From: UBA5972 sp964466385
GTDB taxonomy: Bacteria > Pseudomonadota > Alphaproteobacteria > Rhodobacterales > Rhodobacteraceae
DNA length: 13,545 bases
Reading direction: 5' to 3'
Assembly: GCA_964466385.1 (NCBI GenBank)
Contig: CAYXNM010000075.1
Coordinates: 1-13,545, forward strand
Notes under the pieces: generated by a model
Databases searched by the model: none
Told to the model about the DNA's origin: nothing
The model's input: the letters and a program-made list of their open reading frames with translations, nothing else
Program-made: the position numbers and the translations under genes
Shown here: piece by piece, positions 1-7,395 of the stretch
How positions within the stretch are numbered: position 1 is the first letter of the stretch
Layout: the number at the start of each line of letters is the position of its first letter

Positions 1-659
1 ACGATGTGCCAAAGGTAATCGCCCGCCATCCCGATCAGCGACAGCTCGCTGAAATTGTCGCTGGTCAGGCCGCGCAGGGGGAACCATTTGAAATATGACC
101 CCCCCGCGAACACCACCAAAAGAAGAATGGCGAACAGAAACCCCGGAATGGCATAGGCCATGATGATCACCGCCGAGGTCCATGTGTCGAATGTCGAGCC
201 ATCCGTCACAGCCTTGCGGATGCCCATTGGAATGGAAATGAGGTAAGCCAGCAGCGTCGTCCAAAGTCCAAGCGTGATACTGACCGGCATTTTTTCCAAG
301 ACGAGGTCGGTGACGCTGATCGAGCGGAAATAGCTTTCGCCAAAATCAAACCGCATGTAATTGCCCATCATCAACAAAAAGCGTTCCAGCGGGGGCTTGT
401 CGAACCCGAACTGCTTTTCCAGATCCTTGATGAAATCGTCAGGCAGCCCCTTGGCGCCCTGGTATTCGCTGGAACCGCCGCCAACCTCGGACCCGCCCCC
501 GGCGATGCGGTCGGTGGCCGATGTCGCCTCGTCAAGCTGGCTGAGGATTTGCTCGATCGGTCCGCCGGGTACGAACTGAACAAGCGCAAAGTTGATGACC
601 ATGATCCCCAGCAATGTGGGAATCATCAGCAGAATCCGCCGGAGAATATAAGCGCCCAT
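1..659 (-). CDS. yejB: Peptide/microcin C-type ABC transporter permease YejB (partial, 3' end outside the window)
   Basis: Inner-membrane permease of the YejABEF oligopeptide importer, which takes up peptides delivered by the periplasmic protein YejA. In enterobacteria it imports microcin C, and in Sinorhizobium it has been linked to uptake of plant NCR peptides. The reading frame opens with MGAYILRRILLMIPTLLGI, a typical first membrane helix of the family, followed by the conserved FVPGGPIEQ. Further on come FGFDKPPLERF, MRFDFGESYFRS, LPVSITLGLW-like and IPMGIRKAV segments and the AGGSYFKWFPLRGL stretch. All agree with E. coli YejB as I remember it. About 219 codons are visible. The family is about 360 residues, so roughly 140 C-terminal residues, including the EAA loop that contacts the ATPase, lie beyond the left edge. 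The ATG is 21 bases after the yejA stop, with a weak AAGGG upstream, so it is cotranscribed with yejA. Downstream yejE and yejF are expected outside the window. Confidence 0.93.
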   Translation of the reverse strand, partial: MGAYILRRILLMIPTLLGIMVINFALVQFVPGGPIEQILSQLDEATSATDRIAGGGSEVGGGSSEYQGAKGLPDDFIKDLEKQFGFDKPPLERFLLMMGNYMRFDFGESYFRSISVTDLVLEKMPVSITLGLWTTLLAYLISIPMGIRKAVTDGSTFDTWTSAVIIMAYAIPGFLFAILLLVVFAGGSYFKWFPLRGLTSDNFSELSLIGMAGDYLWHI

Positions 660-680
660 ATACCGCGGTCGACCCTTGCT

Positions 681-2573
681 CTAGAGTGCGCCCGCAGCTT
701 TCAGCCGCGCGGCTTTTGCCTCGTCATACCACCAGAAATCCATTTCTCCCATGGAAAACGGTGGCAGGTTTTCGGGACGCGAAAAGACATCCATATAAGC
801 GATGTTATGAAACGAGTTATGCCATTGCGGCACCCAGATATGCATCGCCCGCAAGGCCCGGTCCAAAGCCTTGACCGCTACGTTCAGGTCATCGCGCGTC
901 CTGGCCTGTTCGATCACGTCGATCAGCTTGTCGATCGCCGGGTTTTCAAGACCCATGATGTTGTTGGTCCCCTTCAGATTGGCCGTGGCGCTGGAAAAGA
1001 TGCCGCGCAGCTCCAGCCCCGGTGTCAGTGACATGCCGTAACGCCGGACGACCACGTCAAACTCAAAGTTCTTCTCGCGCTCGGTTTGCTGGGCGGCGTC
1101 GACGTTTCTGAGTGTGGCCACCACGCCCAGACGTTTGAGGTTCTCGATATAGGGGTTCATGATGCGCTCAAACGAGGGGCTGTCGTTGAGGATCTCCAGC
1201 TCCAGCTTTTCACCTGCGGCGTTCACACGCACCCCGTCGGCACCAACCGTCCAGCCCGCTGCGTCAAGTTTCTTGCCCGCCGCGCGGATCACCTTGCGGT
1301 CAAGCTGGTCCGGTTTGGACACAGCGGGCGAAAAGGCGGGTTCCGTGAAAACGCTTTCCGGCAGGTCCGCGCGCAAAGGTTCCAGGAGCGACAGTTCTTC
1401 CTCGCTGGGCATGCCCTCGGCCTGAAGATAGGAATTTTCCCAAAACGAATCCGTTCGCTTGTAGATGCCGTAAAACAGGGCCTCGTTTGACCATTCGAAA
1501 TTGAAGGCCATGCCCAAAGCCTCGCGCACCAGCGGGTCTTTGAACTTGTCCCGTCTGAGGTTGAACCAGAACCCCTGCGTTCCCGAAGGATTGCCGTCGG
1601 CGATCTGTTCCTTGTTGACGTAACCTTTGTTCAGGGCCGGGAAATCATAGGCCGTGCCCCAGACCTTGGAAGAATATTCCTCTCGGTAATTGTAGGAACC
1701 GCCTTTGAAACCCTCGAACGCCGCGGTGTAGTCGGTGTAATATTCGATCGTCAGAATGTCGAAATTCTCGCGTCCCACATTCACGGGCAGACCGACGCCC
1801 CAATAATCGTCCCGTCGCCTGTAAGAGACCGTCTTTCCCGGAACGACCTTGTCCAGCACGTAACGCCCGGAACCCAGGGGCGGATCCAGCGTGCTTTTCG
1901 CAAAATCCCGGTCCTTGTAATAGGCCTTTGAAAAAACCGGCAGACCCGCAGCCGTCATCGGCAGCTCGCGCGTGTTGGACCCTTCTTTGAAGGTGAATTT
2001 CACTCGGTGCGTGTCCAGCGCCTCGACCTTTTCGAAATCTGCCAGCGTGACGGCAAAACTTGGCCGTCCTTTCTCGATCAGGATGTTGAAGGAAAAAACC
2101 ACGTCCTGGGCGGTAACGGGCGAGCCGTCGGAAAATGTCGCCTCGGGCCGCATGTTGAAAATGGCCCATTGGCGGTCTTCCGGGTATTCGATGCTTTCGG
2201 CGAGAAGGCCATACATGGCATCTGGTTCGTCGGCGTCCCCGACCATGAGGCTTTCAAAAAAGATGGACGACCCGCTGGCCGCCTGACCTTTCAGGATGTA
2301 AGGCGTCAGGCTGTCAAACGTGCCAAATCCCCAGGTCGAGAATTCCCCGCCCTTGGGTGCATTCGGGTTCACATAGTCGAAGTGTTTGAAATCAGGGCCG
2401 TATTTCAACTCGCCAAAGGTCGAAATACCATGGGCCTTGACGATTTTTTCCTGCGCCTGCAATGCAGAGAGAAAGCCCGCGATCAACAGGATCGAAATAG
2501 CGGCAAGACACGTGCGGCAAAGATTGCCAGGACTCGCGGCGGCTGTCCGCGCCCGGTTTTTTGCGTATGTCAT
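681..2573 (-). CDS. yejA: Periplasmic peptide-binding protein YejA (family 5 extracellular solute-binding protein)
   Basis: Substrate-binding component of the Yej ABC importer. It captures oligopeptides in the periplasm and hands them to the YejB/YejE permeases. The 630-residue product is slightly longer than E. coli YejA (about 604). It starts with a basic n-region and a hydrophobic core (residues about 22-36), followed by a likely signal peptidase I site ALQA|QEK after residue 40. The mature part begins HGISTFGELKYGPDFKHFDY, then NPNAPKGGE, typical of YejA. The SBP_bac_5 fold signature is visible in FNMRPEATFSDGSPVTAQDVVFSF. The C-terminal segment with WVPQWHNSFHNIAYMDVF is also characteristic. 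The ATG is preceded on the minus strand by GGAGG with a six-base spacer, which supports this start. It is the first gene of the transcript and is followed after 21 bases by yejB. Function by family is secure. The actual peptide substrate cannot be read from sequence. Confidence 0.93.
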   Translation of the reverse strand: MTYAKNRARTAAASPGNLCRTCLAAISILLIAGFLSALQAQEKIVKAHGISTFGELKYGPDFKHFDYVNPNAPKGGEFSTWGFGTFDSLTPYILKGQAASGSSIFFESLMVGDADEPDAMYGLLAESIEYPEDRQWAIFNMRPEATFSDGSPVTAQDVVFSFNILIEKGRPSFAVTLADFEKVEALDTHRVKFTFKEGSNTRELPMTAAGLPVFSKAYYKDRDFAKSTLDPPLGSGRYVLDKVVPGKTVSYRRRDDYWGVGLPVNVGRENFDILTIEYYTDYTAAFEGFKGGSYNYREEYSSKVWGTAYDFPALNKGYVNKEQIADGNPSGTQGFWFNLRRDKFKDPLVREALGMAFNFEWSNEALFYGIYKRTDSFWENSYLQAEGMPSEEELSLLEPLRADLPESVFTEPAFSPAVSKPDQLDRKVIRAAGKKLDAAGWTVGADGVRVNAAGEKLELEILNDSPSFERIMNPYIENLKRLGVVATLRNVDAAQQTEREKNFEFDVVVRRYGMSLTPGLELRGIFSSATANLKGTNNIMGLENPAIDKLIDVIEQARTRDDLNVAVKALDRALRAMHIWVPQWHNSFHNIAYMDVFSRPENLPPFSMGEMDFWWYDEAKAARLKAAGAL

Positions 2574-2594
2574 CGCTTACCTCCGCCATTTACC

Positions 2595-2609
2595 ACGTCC
2601 CAGGGACGT
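2595..2609. promoter_or_regulatory. 15-bp perfect dyad in the yejA leader (possible operator)
   Basis: ACGTCCCAGGGACGT is a perfect palindrome with 7-bp arms around one central base. It lies 22 bases upstream of the yejA ATG and just downstream of the predicted start of transcription. A one-base centre cannot form a good RNA hairpin, so a dimeric regulator binding site is the more natural reading. No regulator gene is adjacent. Its function is inferred only. Confidence 0.35.
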
Positions 2610-2626
2610 TAAGCACAATTTGATTA

Positions 2627-2654
2627 ATATTAAGGTAAAAGCGTTGCTTGTTAA
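2627..2654 (-). promoter_or_regulatory. Candidate sigma-70 promoter for yejA-yejB
   Basis: On the minus strand a -35-like TTAACA (2654-2649) and a -10-like TAATAT (2632-2627) are separated by 16 bases. They lie in the only markedly AT-rich stretch of the cytochrome-yejA gap. Transcription would begin near 2620, giving a leader of about 47 bases that contains the 15-bp dyad. The hexamers match the consensus only in part, so this is a suggestion. Confidence 0.35.
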
Positions 2655-2695
2655 CATGCAATGCGCGTTTGCGTCAAAATTGTTTCACCGGGCAG

Positions 2696-2723
2696 AAAAA
2701 ACCGCCCCCGTGGCCGGAGGCGG
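2696..2723 (-). terminator. Intrinsic terminator of the cytochrome c gene
   Basis: Read on the minus strand, a nine-pair GC-rich stem, including one G-U wobble, closes a four-base loop and is followed directly by six T residues. The arms are 2715-2723 and 2702-2710, and the T run is 2701-2696. It lies about 30 bases after the cytochrome stop codon and separates that gene from the yejA promoter, so yejAB should be transcribed independently. Confidence 0.85.
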
Positions 2724-2753
2724 CAGGCAACCTGTCCTGAGAAAACGCCAGAC

Positions 2754-3272
2754 CTAGTTCGCGACCGATTTGAGATACGCGATCACATTGGCGCGGTCGG
2801 TGGGTTTCTTCAGCCCGGCGAAACCCATCTTGGTGCCCGGCGCGAATTTCTTGGGGCTGGTCAGGAAACCGTCAAGGTTTTCAACCGTCCAGTTGCCCTC
2901 AAGCCCTGTCAGCGTGCCCGAATACTTATAACTGCTCGCGCTTGCGATATCGCGGTCGACAACACCGTAAAGCGACGGCCCGACGGCATTCACGCCCTTG
3001 TCCAGTTTGTGACAGGCCTTACATTTCGAGAACGTCTTGGTCCCCTTGGCAACGTCCGCTGCAGCGACAAGATCTGCAACCGACGGGCCGGTCTCGGTCG
3101 TGGACGCCGCGGCTTCCGAGGCAACCTCGAGCACGTAGGCCGCTTCTTCAGCCTCGCCGTGACCTGCTTCGTTGGAGTAAATGATGTCGCCAGCCCAATT
3201 GATCAGAAGGAAAATCAACAAAGCGCCGCAAAGGGCGCCACCGATTTTGGTCATTTTCATCGTGTCAAACAT
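2754..3272 (-). CDS. cycM: Membrane-anchored class I c-type cytochrome (cytochrome cy / c552, CycM type)
   Basis: Electron carrier tethered to the periplasmic face of the inner membrane. In Paracoccus and Rhodobacter this family passes electrons from the bc1 complex to terminal oxidases. The product begins MFDTMKMTKIGGALCGALL, very close to the start of Paracoccus CycM. An uncleaved N-terminal helix (about residues 8-27) acts as the anchor. A short Glu/Ala-rich linker of about 40 residues follows, then the cytochrome domain. The haem attachment motif CKACH (C84, C87, H88) and the distal ligand Met in GTKMGF (M149) are both present, as is the C-terminal RANVIAYLK helix. The frame allows an ATG one codon earlier (3275). 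The second ATG is preferred because it gives the family's MFDTM start, though neither has a strong ribosome site. The gene stands alone, is divergent from pheA and ends at a strong terminator. Confidence 0.9.
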   Translation of the reverse strand: MFDTMKMTKIGGALCGALLIFLLINWAGDIIYSNEAGHGEAEEAAYVLEVASEAAASTTETGPSVADLVAAADVAKGTKTFSKCKACHKLDKGVNAVGPSLYGVVDRDIASASSYKYSGTLTGLEGNWTVENLDGFLTSPKKFAPGTKMGFAGLKKPTDRANVIAYLKSVAN

Positions 3273-3341
3273 CATATCTCATCTTTTGCGCGCGGGTCAG
3301 GCCGCTATTCCGAATTTTTCAGCGCCTTTCTAAACGCTTCC

Positions 3342-3364
3342 CCTTGCCAGTTGCAAGGTATAGA
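3342..3364 (+). promoter_or_regulatory. Inverted repeat with a -10-like box in the cytochrome-pheA divergent gap
   Basis: The 130-base gap between the divergent starts holds CCTTGC (3342-3347) and GCAAGG (3353-3358), a perfect 6-bp inverted repeat with a five-base centre. It is followed at once by TATAGA (3359-3364), a possible -10 box for pheA with a start near 3371. No good -35 is visible. No leader peptide rich in Phe codons, and so no attenuator, was seen before pheA. Confidence 0.25.
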
Positions 3365-3402
3365 AGCCGCGGCAAAGTTGAGAATTTTTCCGGGATCGTG
3401 AA

Positions 3403-4254
3403 ATGGCCGACAAGACGAAGAAAATCTCGTTTCAGGGAGAGCCGGGCGCATATTCTCATCAAGCGTGTCACGAAGCGATCCCCGAGTATCAGGCGGTTCC
3501 CTGTGCGACATTTGAGGACACGATCGGGGCTTTGAAAACAGGGGCGACCGACCTTGCGATGCTGCCTGTTGAAAACTCGACCTATGGTCGTGTGACCGAT
3601 ATCCATCATTTGCTGCCGGAGTCCGGCCTGCATATCATTTCAGAGGCGTTTGTTCGCGTGCACATCAACCTTTTGGGAATGAAGGGTGCGCGTGTTGAGG
3701 ACGTCAGCTCCGCGATGAGCCACACGGTCCTCTTGGGGCAGTGCCGCGGGTTTCTGAACAAACACACAATAAAAGGAGTGACCGGGGCCGATACCGCCGG
3801 TTCGGCCAAGCATGTGGCAGAATTGGGCGACCCGGCGCAGGCCGCGCTGGCCAGTGAACTGGCGGGCGAGATTTACGGTCTGGATGTTCTTGCCCGCAAT
3901 ATCGAGGATTTTGCCAACAACACCACGCGTTTTCTGATCATGGCGCGCGAACCGGACCTCAGCCGACGCGCGGCCGACATGATGACCACGTTCGTTTTTC
4001 GCGTGCGAAACATTCCGGCGGCTCTTTACAAAGCCATGGGCGGGTTTGCCACCAATGGTGTCAACATGGTGAAACTTGAAAGCTATATGGTGGGCGGTTC
4101 ATTTGCGGCAACGCAGTTTTACGCCGATATCGAAGGGCATCCCGACGACCCGGAGGTCATGCGCGCGCTGGAAGAGCTGGATTATTTCACCTCGCACATC
4201 AAGGTGCTGGGCGTCTATCCTGCCGACAAGAACCGCCGCGCGCTGGCGCTGTGA
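3403..4254 (+). CDS. pheA: Prephenate dehydratase
   Basis: Converts prephenate to phenylpyruvate in phenylalanine biosynthesis, in the cytoplasm. The 283-residue protein has the monofunctional layout, with no chorismate mutase domain. The catalytic prephenate dehydratase domain spans about residues 6-182, and a C-terminal regulatory ACT domain about 195-275. The start FQGEPGAYSHQA is diagnostic. The substrate-binding ENST (57-60) and the catalytic TRF motif (175-177, within NNTTRFLI) are present. The ACT domain shows RNIPAALYKAMGGFA and KLESYMVGGSF (from residue 224), the counterpart of the ESRP Phe-binding region. Feedback inhibition by phenylalanine is therefore likely, from family knowledge. 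The ATG is supported by reading-frame conservation at MADKTKKISFQGE, but the ribosome site (GGGATCG) is weak. It is divergent from the cytochrome gene and convergent with the SRPBCC gene, with only 19 bases between the stops. Confidence 0.95.
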   Translation: MADKTKKISFQGEPGAYSHQACHEAIPEYQAVPCATFEDTIGALKTGATDLAMLPVENSTYGRVTDIHHLLPESGLHIISEAFVRVHINLLGMKGARVEDVSSAMSHTVLLGQCRGFLNKHTIKGVTGADTAGSAKHVAELGDPAQAALASELAGEIYGLDVLARNIEDFANNTTRFLIMAREPDLSRRAADMMTTFVFRVRNIPAALYKAMGGFATNGVNMVKLESYMVGGSFAATQFYADIEGHPDDPEVMRALEELDYFTSHIKVLGVYPADKNRRALAL

Positions 4255-4258
4255 CCCC

Positions 4259-4271
4259 ACGGCCCTGCCGT
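4259..4271 (+). terminator. Weak hairpin between the convergent pheA and SRPBCC genes
   Basis: ACGGC and GCCGT form a 5-bp stem with a three-base loop in the 19-base gap after pheA. Only a short T-poor tail follows, so termination efficiency is doubtful. It is listed because nothing else in the gap could end the pheA transcript. Confidence 0.25.
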
Positions 4272-4273
4272 TG

Positions 4274-4738
4274 TCAGGCGGTATCGATACGCGCTTCAAT
4301 CTCCCGCCCGATTGTTGCGACGCGTGCTTTCAGGCGATCCTGCCAACGACCTTTGGTCAGTCTGGCTGTCTTGAGAAGCAAGCGCGTCGCGAGCGTTTGC
4401 GCGCTGATATCAAGCGATATTTTCGCGCCGGTCTTCCTGGCGTTCTTGCGGGAGAGTTCCACCTGGATTTCGGCCATGAAACCGGCCGACACCGCCTGAT
4501 AGTCCAGCCGGTTGGGTGGGTCATAGTCCAATAGTTCAACGCTCAACTTTTTGGTTATTCCCCGCAGTTCGACAAAGGATTCCCATTTCATCCCCGGCCC
4601 GGGCGAAGAAAGCGCGTCCACGCGCCGGACCCTCGCACCGGAATTAATTGCCGAATTCTCGAAAAACTCGAAATCCGCGAACGCCGCGAAGGTTTCATTC
4701 AGGCTGGCATTGATGGCTGTTTTACCTGACAGTTTCAT
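4274..4738 (-). CDS. SRPBCC (START/polyketide cyclase-like) family protein of unknown role
   Basis: A 154-residue protein with the look of the SRPBCC helix-grip fold, which binds hydrophobic ligands in a deep cavity. It opens with KTAINASLNETFAAFADFE, the usual first strand and helix of the fold. It continues with a middle strand ending GPGMKWESFVELRG and YDPPNRLDYQA, and closes with a long C-terminal helix. The frame extends to an ATG at 4765, but the internal ATG at 4738 has GGAG eight bases upstream and begins directly before the first strand, so it is chosen. It lies 43 bases after nudC on the same strand and is probably cotranscribed with it. No catalytic residues can be named and the ligand is unknown. 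Fold assignment is moderately sure, function is not. Confidence 0.7.
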   Translation of the reverse strand: MKLSGKTAINASLNETFAAFADFEFFENSAINSGARVRRVDALSSPGPGMKWESFVELRGITKKLSVELLDYDPPNRLDYQAVSAGFMAEIQVELSRKNARKTGAKISLDISAQTLATRLLLKTARLTKGRWQDRLKARVATIGREIEARIDTA

Positions 4739-4781
4739 GAAGGCGACTCCGGGAGTGATGGGCATTTTGGAACCGTTTGCC

Positions 4782-5750
4782 CTAAGACAGCGTGTCTGAC
4801 AACCAGTTCCGGATCAGGAAATGTGCGATCGCGCCTTTTCGGGCTGCCACCAGCGTTGGAGTTTTGGTGGCCCAGGCGTCGGCAATTTCTTCCCGCGTTA
4901 CCCATTTTGCGTCTTCGATCTCTTTTTCATCGATCGTGATCGCCTCACTTTCGGCGTGCCCCCAGCACCCGATCATCAGTGACGAGGGAAACGGCCAGGG
5001 CTGGCTGGCCAGATAACCCACATTGCCCACCCGGATCCGGGTTTCCTCGATGACTTCGCGCCGAACGGCGGCTTCGATGGTCTCTCCGGGTTCCATGAAG
5101 CCGGCAAGCAGCGAATACATCCCTTCCGGCCAGCCGGGTGAGCGGCCGATCAACAGCCGGTTCCCGCGGGTGATCAGCATGATGACAACAGGGTCGGTTC
5201 GGGGGAAATGCTGGTGATTGCAGTCAGCGCACCGGCGCACCCATCCCCCTTGGGTCGCCTTGGTCTGCGCGCCACAATTGGCGCAAAACCGGTGTTTTTC
5301 GTGCCAGCCAAGAATGCCGTTCGCCGTGGCGGCCAGTTCCGCATCGCGCGGACTGAGCCGCGCCATGATCCGGCGTAGTTCGGCAAACCGCTGTTCAGAG
5401 GGCAGATCCGGGTGCGTTTGCTCGCTCGTGTCGATGAATGCGCCAACTTCTGCTGGGATTTCCTGCGGCCCCGGCCAGCCAGAGATATCGCCCGCGAAAA
5501 TCGCGCCCCTTTCGTCGCACCCCAGAAAAACCAGCGGTGCCTGCAGATGCTTAAAGACCGGGCTTTTCCGGTTGTGAAAGCAAAGGGCAGGAGCGTCGTC
5601 GCCAATGATCAGGGGTTTCCCTTTCCAGAGCGCAAGAACGCGCGCGTCCTCTCTTGTTGCCATGTCAGCAAGGCGCGCATCGTCTGTACGCCACTCGGCC
5701 ATTCGGTCAAAGCCCGAGCCGCCAAAGGTAACCTGTTCTGCATTCTTCAT
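4782..5750 (-). CDS. nudC: NAD(+)/NADH pyrophosphatase, Nudix family NudC
   Basis: Hydrolyses NADH/NAD+ to NMN(H) and AMP. Family members also remove NAD caps from RNA. Of 322 residues, the first 145 or so form the N-terminal domain. A zinc ribbon follows with two CxxC pairs (C156/C159 and C174/C177), then the Nudix domain from about 185. The Nudix box runs from G217 with E223, R231, E232, E235 and E236 in the expected spacing. The NudC-specific SQPWPFPSS motif follows at 249. One box position is unusual: the usual Gly after EEx is Arg (R238). A GTG at 5783 would add 11 residues but has no ribosome site. The ATG at 5750 has AAGGGC five bases upstream and is chosen. It is the first gene of a pair with the SRPBCC gene and is divergent from the arylsulfotransferase-like gene. 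Confidence 0.93.
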   Translation of the reverse strand: MKNAEQVTFGGSGFDRMAEWRTDDARLADMATREDARVLALWKGKPLIIGDDAPALCFHNRKSPVFKHLQAPLVFLGCDERGAIFAGDISGWPGPQEIPAEVGAFIDTSEQTHPDLPSEQRFAELRRIMARLSPRDAELAATANGILGWHEKHRFCANCGAQTKATQGGWVRRCADCNHQHFPRTDPVVIMLITRGNRLLIGRSPGWPEGMYSLLAGFMEPGETIEAAVRREVIEETRIRVGNVGYLASQPWPFPSSLMIGCWGHAESEAITIDEKEIEDAKWVTREEIADAWATKTPTLVAARKGAIAHFLIRNWLSDTLS

Positions 5751-5884
5751 TTTTTGCCCTTGATTGGCGTGTGGGACGGACACGACAGTTGATGTTGGTA
5801 ACGTTTCTCTTTACGGTTCCAGCAAGCCGTCGCAGTCGGCACGATAAAAACAACGTCTACAAAAAGACACAACAATAAACGGGC
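5751..5884. other. Divergent intergenic region nudC / arylsulfotransferase-like gene
   Basis: This 134-base gap must hold the promoters of both nudC and the four-gene cluster. The part near 5840-5880 is A-rich on the plus strand. No pair of -35/-10 hexamers convincing enough to name was found on either strand. The plus-strand gene has only a poor ribosome site (ACGGGC directly before ATG). Confidence 0.4.
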
Positions 5885-7186
5885 ATGAAGACACTTCTCA
5901 AAATCTGGCTGTTCGCGGTCGTCCTTTACGTGGGCGGCGTCGCGTCGATGCTGTTTTCCATCTGGCCCGCGCCCGCCTTGCGCGAGGTTTATCTTTACGT
6001 GACCGACAACCGTTGGGAAACGCAAAGTTTCGCGGAGCGCTGGCGAAATGACCTGGGGTTGGTGCCTTACCGGTTGCTGACCCGCGATGCGGGCGGTGCG
6101 CCCAAGGGCGATGCCTTCAAGCGTCTGAAACTTGCCAACCTGCGCGAACGGCGCGAACAGCCACAGCTTTTCATCTCGCCCGAGCGCAAACCCAAACTCA
6201 CCTTCGTTTATGGGGTCTTTGACTTTGACGATGCGCTGCATGGCGCGATCCTGATCGATGAAAACGGCAAGGTCGTTCACCAGTGGAAACTGGCCGAGAA
6301 TCCCCAAAACCTTGAAAGCAAACCCAATATCCGCCTTTACCCGCATGGCGTTCTGGTGGATCCTGACGGTTCCGTCACGTTCATTTTCGATTTCGGCACC
6401 TCAATCAACAAGGTGGATGCCTGCGGTAAGTATATCTGGTCGCGTGCGGGGGATCGCGACTATAACCATTCCCTGGAACGCGATGCGGACGGTTCGATCT
6501 GGGTTCCTGCCGGACCGCCCAACTGGTTTGATCGCATCGATCCGGCGACCGGCGGCATTCTTCAGTCGATTTCCATGGGTGCGATCATTGACGCCAACCC
6601 GGACCTGGGCATTTTTTCACCCCGCAGCGAGCATTACGCGCAGGGCCGGAAATGGCAGGGCGATCCGTTTCATGTGAACGACGTCGAACCCCTGTTGCCG
6701 GAAATGGCCGCGGCGTTTCCGATGTTTTCCGCCGGAGACCTGCTGATCAGCTTTCGTGCGCTCAACCTGATTTTTGTGCTCGACCCCGCAACGCTGAAAG
6801 TCAAATGGTGGCGCCAAGGGGTGACGCAGCAGCAGCATGACCCCGACTGGGCGGCGGACGGCACGATCATGGTGCTGGACAACCGCTGGGACAATCCGCC
6901 GTCCAAGATCATCAAGATCGACCCGGCCAGTTACAAAACCGACGTCGTGCTGGACGGCGAAGCGTATGACTTCTTTACCATCAACCGGGGCAAGGCCCAG
7001 GTGTTTGGCAGCGACCTTATCGTCACCGCTTCCAAACAGGGCCGCGTTTTCGAGGTCGATGAAAACGGGCAGGTCGTGTTCGATTTTGTCAACACTTACG
7101 ACGATAATGATGGTCTGCGGGCGCTGGTGTCCGAGGCCATCGACCTTCCACTGGACTATTTCAAGGATATGCCGACATGCAACTGA
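5885..7186 (+). CDS. Membrane-anchored arylsulfotransferase-like (ASST family) beta-propeller protein
   Basis: A 433-residue protein with one N-terminal membrane helix (residues about 5-27) and a large, probably periplasmic domain. That domain is built of repeated strand motifs of the type DxxGxVxxxW/D, such as ILIDENGKVVHQW (123), VLVDPDGSVTFIFD (156), ERDADGSIWVPAG (198), WAADGTIMVLDN (322) and VFEVDENGQVVFDF (388). This resembles the six-bladed propeller of PAPS-independent arylsulfate sulfotransferases, especially the Arylsulfotrans_2-like group. QQHDPDWAADG is the clearest family signature. His residues occur once per sector at H154, H195, H263 and H318. In true ASST enzymes a catalytic His takes up the sulfuryl group from an aryl sulfate. 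Whether this one is active cannot be told. It heads a cluster in which each following gene overlaps the previous one, ending with a PAPS-type sulfotransferase. The first ATG is needed to keep the anchor helix. Confidence 0.75.
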   Translation: MKTLLKIWLFAVVLYVGGVASMLFSIWPAPALREVYLYVTDNRWETQSFAERWRNDLGLVPYRLLTRDAGGAPKGDAFKRLKLANLRERREQPQLFISPERKPKLTFVYGVFDFDDALHGAILIDENGKVVHQWKLAENPQNLESKPNIRLYPHGVLVDPDGSVTFIFDFGTSINKVDACGKYIWSRAGDRDYNHSLERDADGSIWVPAGPPNWFDRIDPATGGILQSISMGAIIDANPDLGIFSPRSEHYAQGRKWQGDPFHVNDVEPLLPEMAAAFPMFSAGDLLISFRALNLIFVLDPATLKVKWWRQGVTQQQHDPDWAADGTIMVLDNRWDNPPSKIIKIDPASYKTDVVLDGEAYDFFTINRGKAQVFGSDLIVTASKQGRVFEVDENGQVVFDFVNTYDDNDGLRALVSEAIDLPLDYFKDMPTCN

Positions 7187-7395
7187 AATTCCTGATCTCG
7201 CTCTTTGCGCTGTCACTCATCGCTTTACCGGCTCAGGCCTATGTGGGGCCTGGGCTGGGGCTGGGGGCGCTTGGCGTCGTCGCCGGGCTGTTCCTCTCGC
7301 TGGTGATGGCCTTTTTTGCGTTCGTCTGGATGCCGATAAAACGGGTGTTCACCCGCAACAAGGCCGGAGAGGAAGAAGCGGCCGATGACAGCTGA
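7177..7395 (+). CDS. Small exported or membrane protein with AYVGPG motif
   Basis: A 72-residue protein. Residues 1-21 look like a cleavable signal peptide (LPAQA|YVGPG) or a first membrane helix. The mature part begins with YVGPGLGLGALG and a single hydrophobic helix (about 28-51), then the basic stretch PIKRVFTRNK and an acidic tail. Small proteins starting with AYxGPG after a signal peptide recur in bacteria next to large periplasmic or membrane enzymes, but I know no function for them. The ATG overlaps the end of the preceding gene by 10 bases, with AAGGA upstream. It in turn overlaps the next gene by 11 bases, which implies translational coupling. It may anchor or assist the propeller protein, which is inference from context. 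Confidence 0.8.
   Translation: MQLKFLISLFALSLIALPAQAYVGPGLGLGALGVVAGLFLSLVMAFFAFVWMPIKRVFTRNKAGEEEAADDS

Noticed and set aside
549..1031. Plus-strand open frame of 160 codons
   Set aside because: Antisense to yejA and yejB, both of which have clear family motifs. No ribosome site and no recognisable product.
1645..2169. A 174-codon minus-strand frame inside yejA
   Set aside because: It overlaps yejA in another frame. Its Arg/Gly-rich product has no family features.
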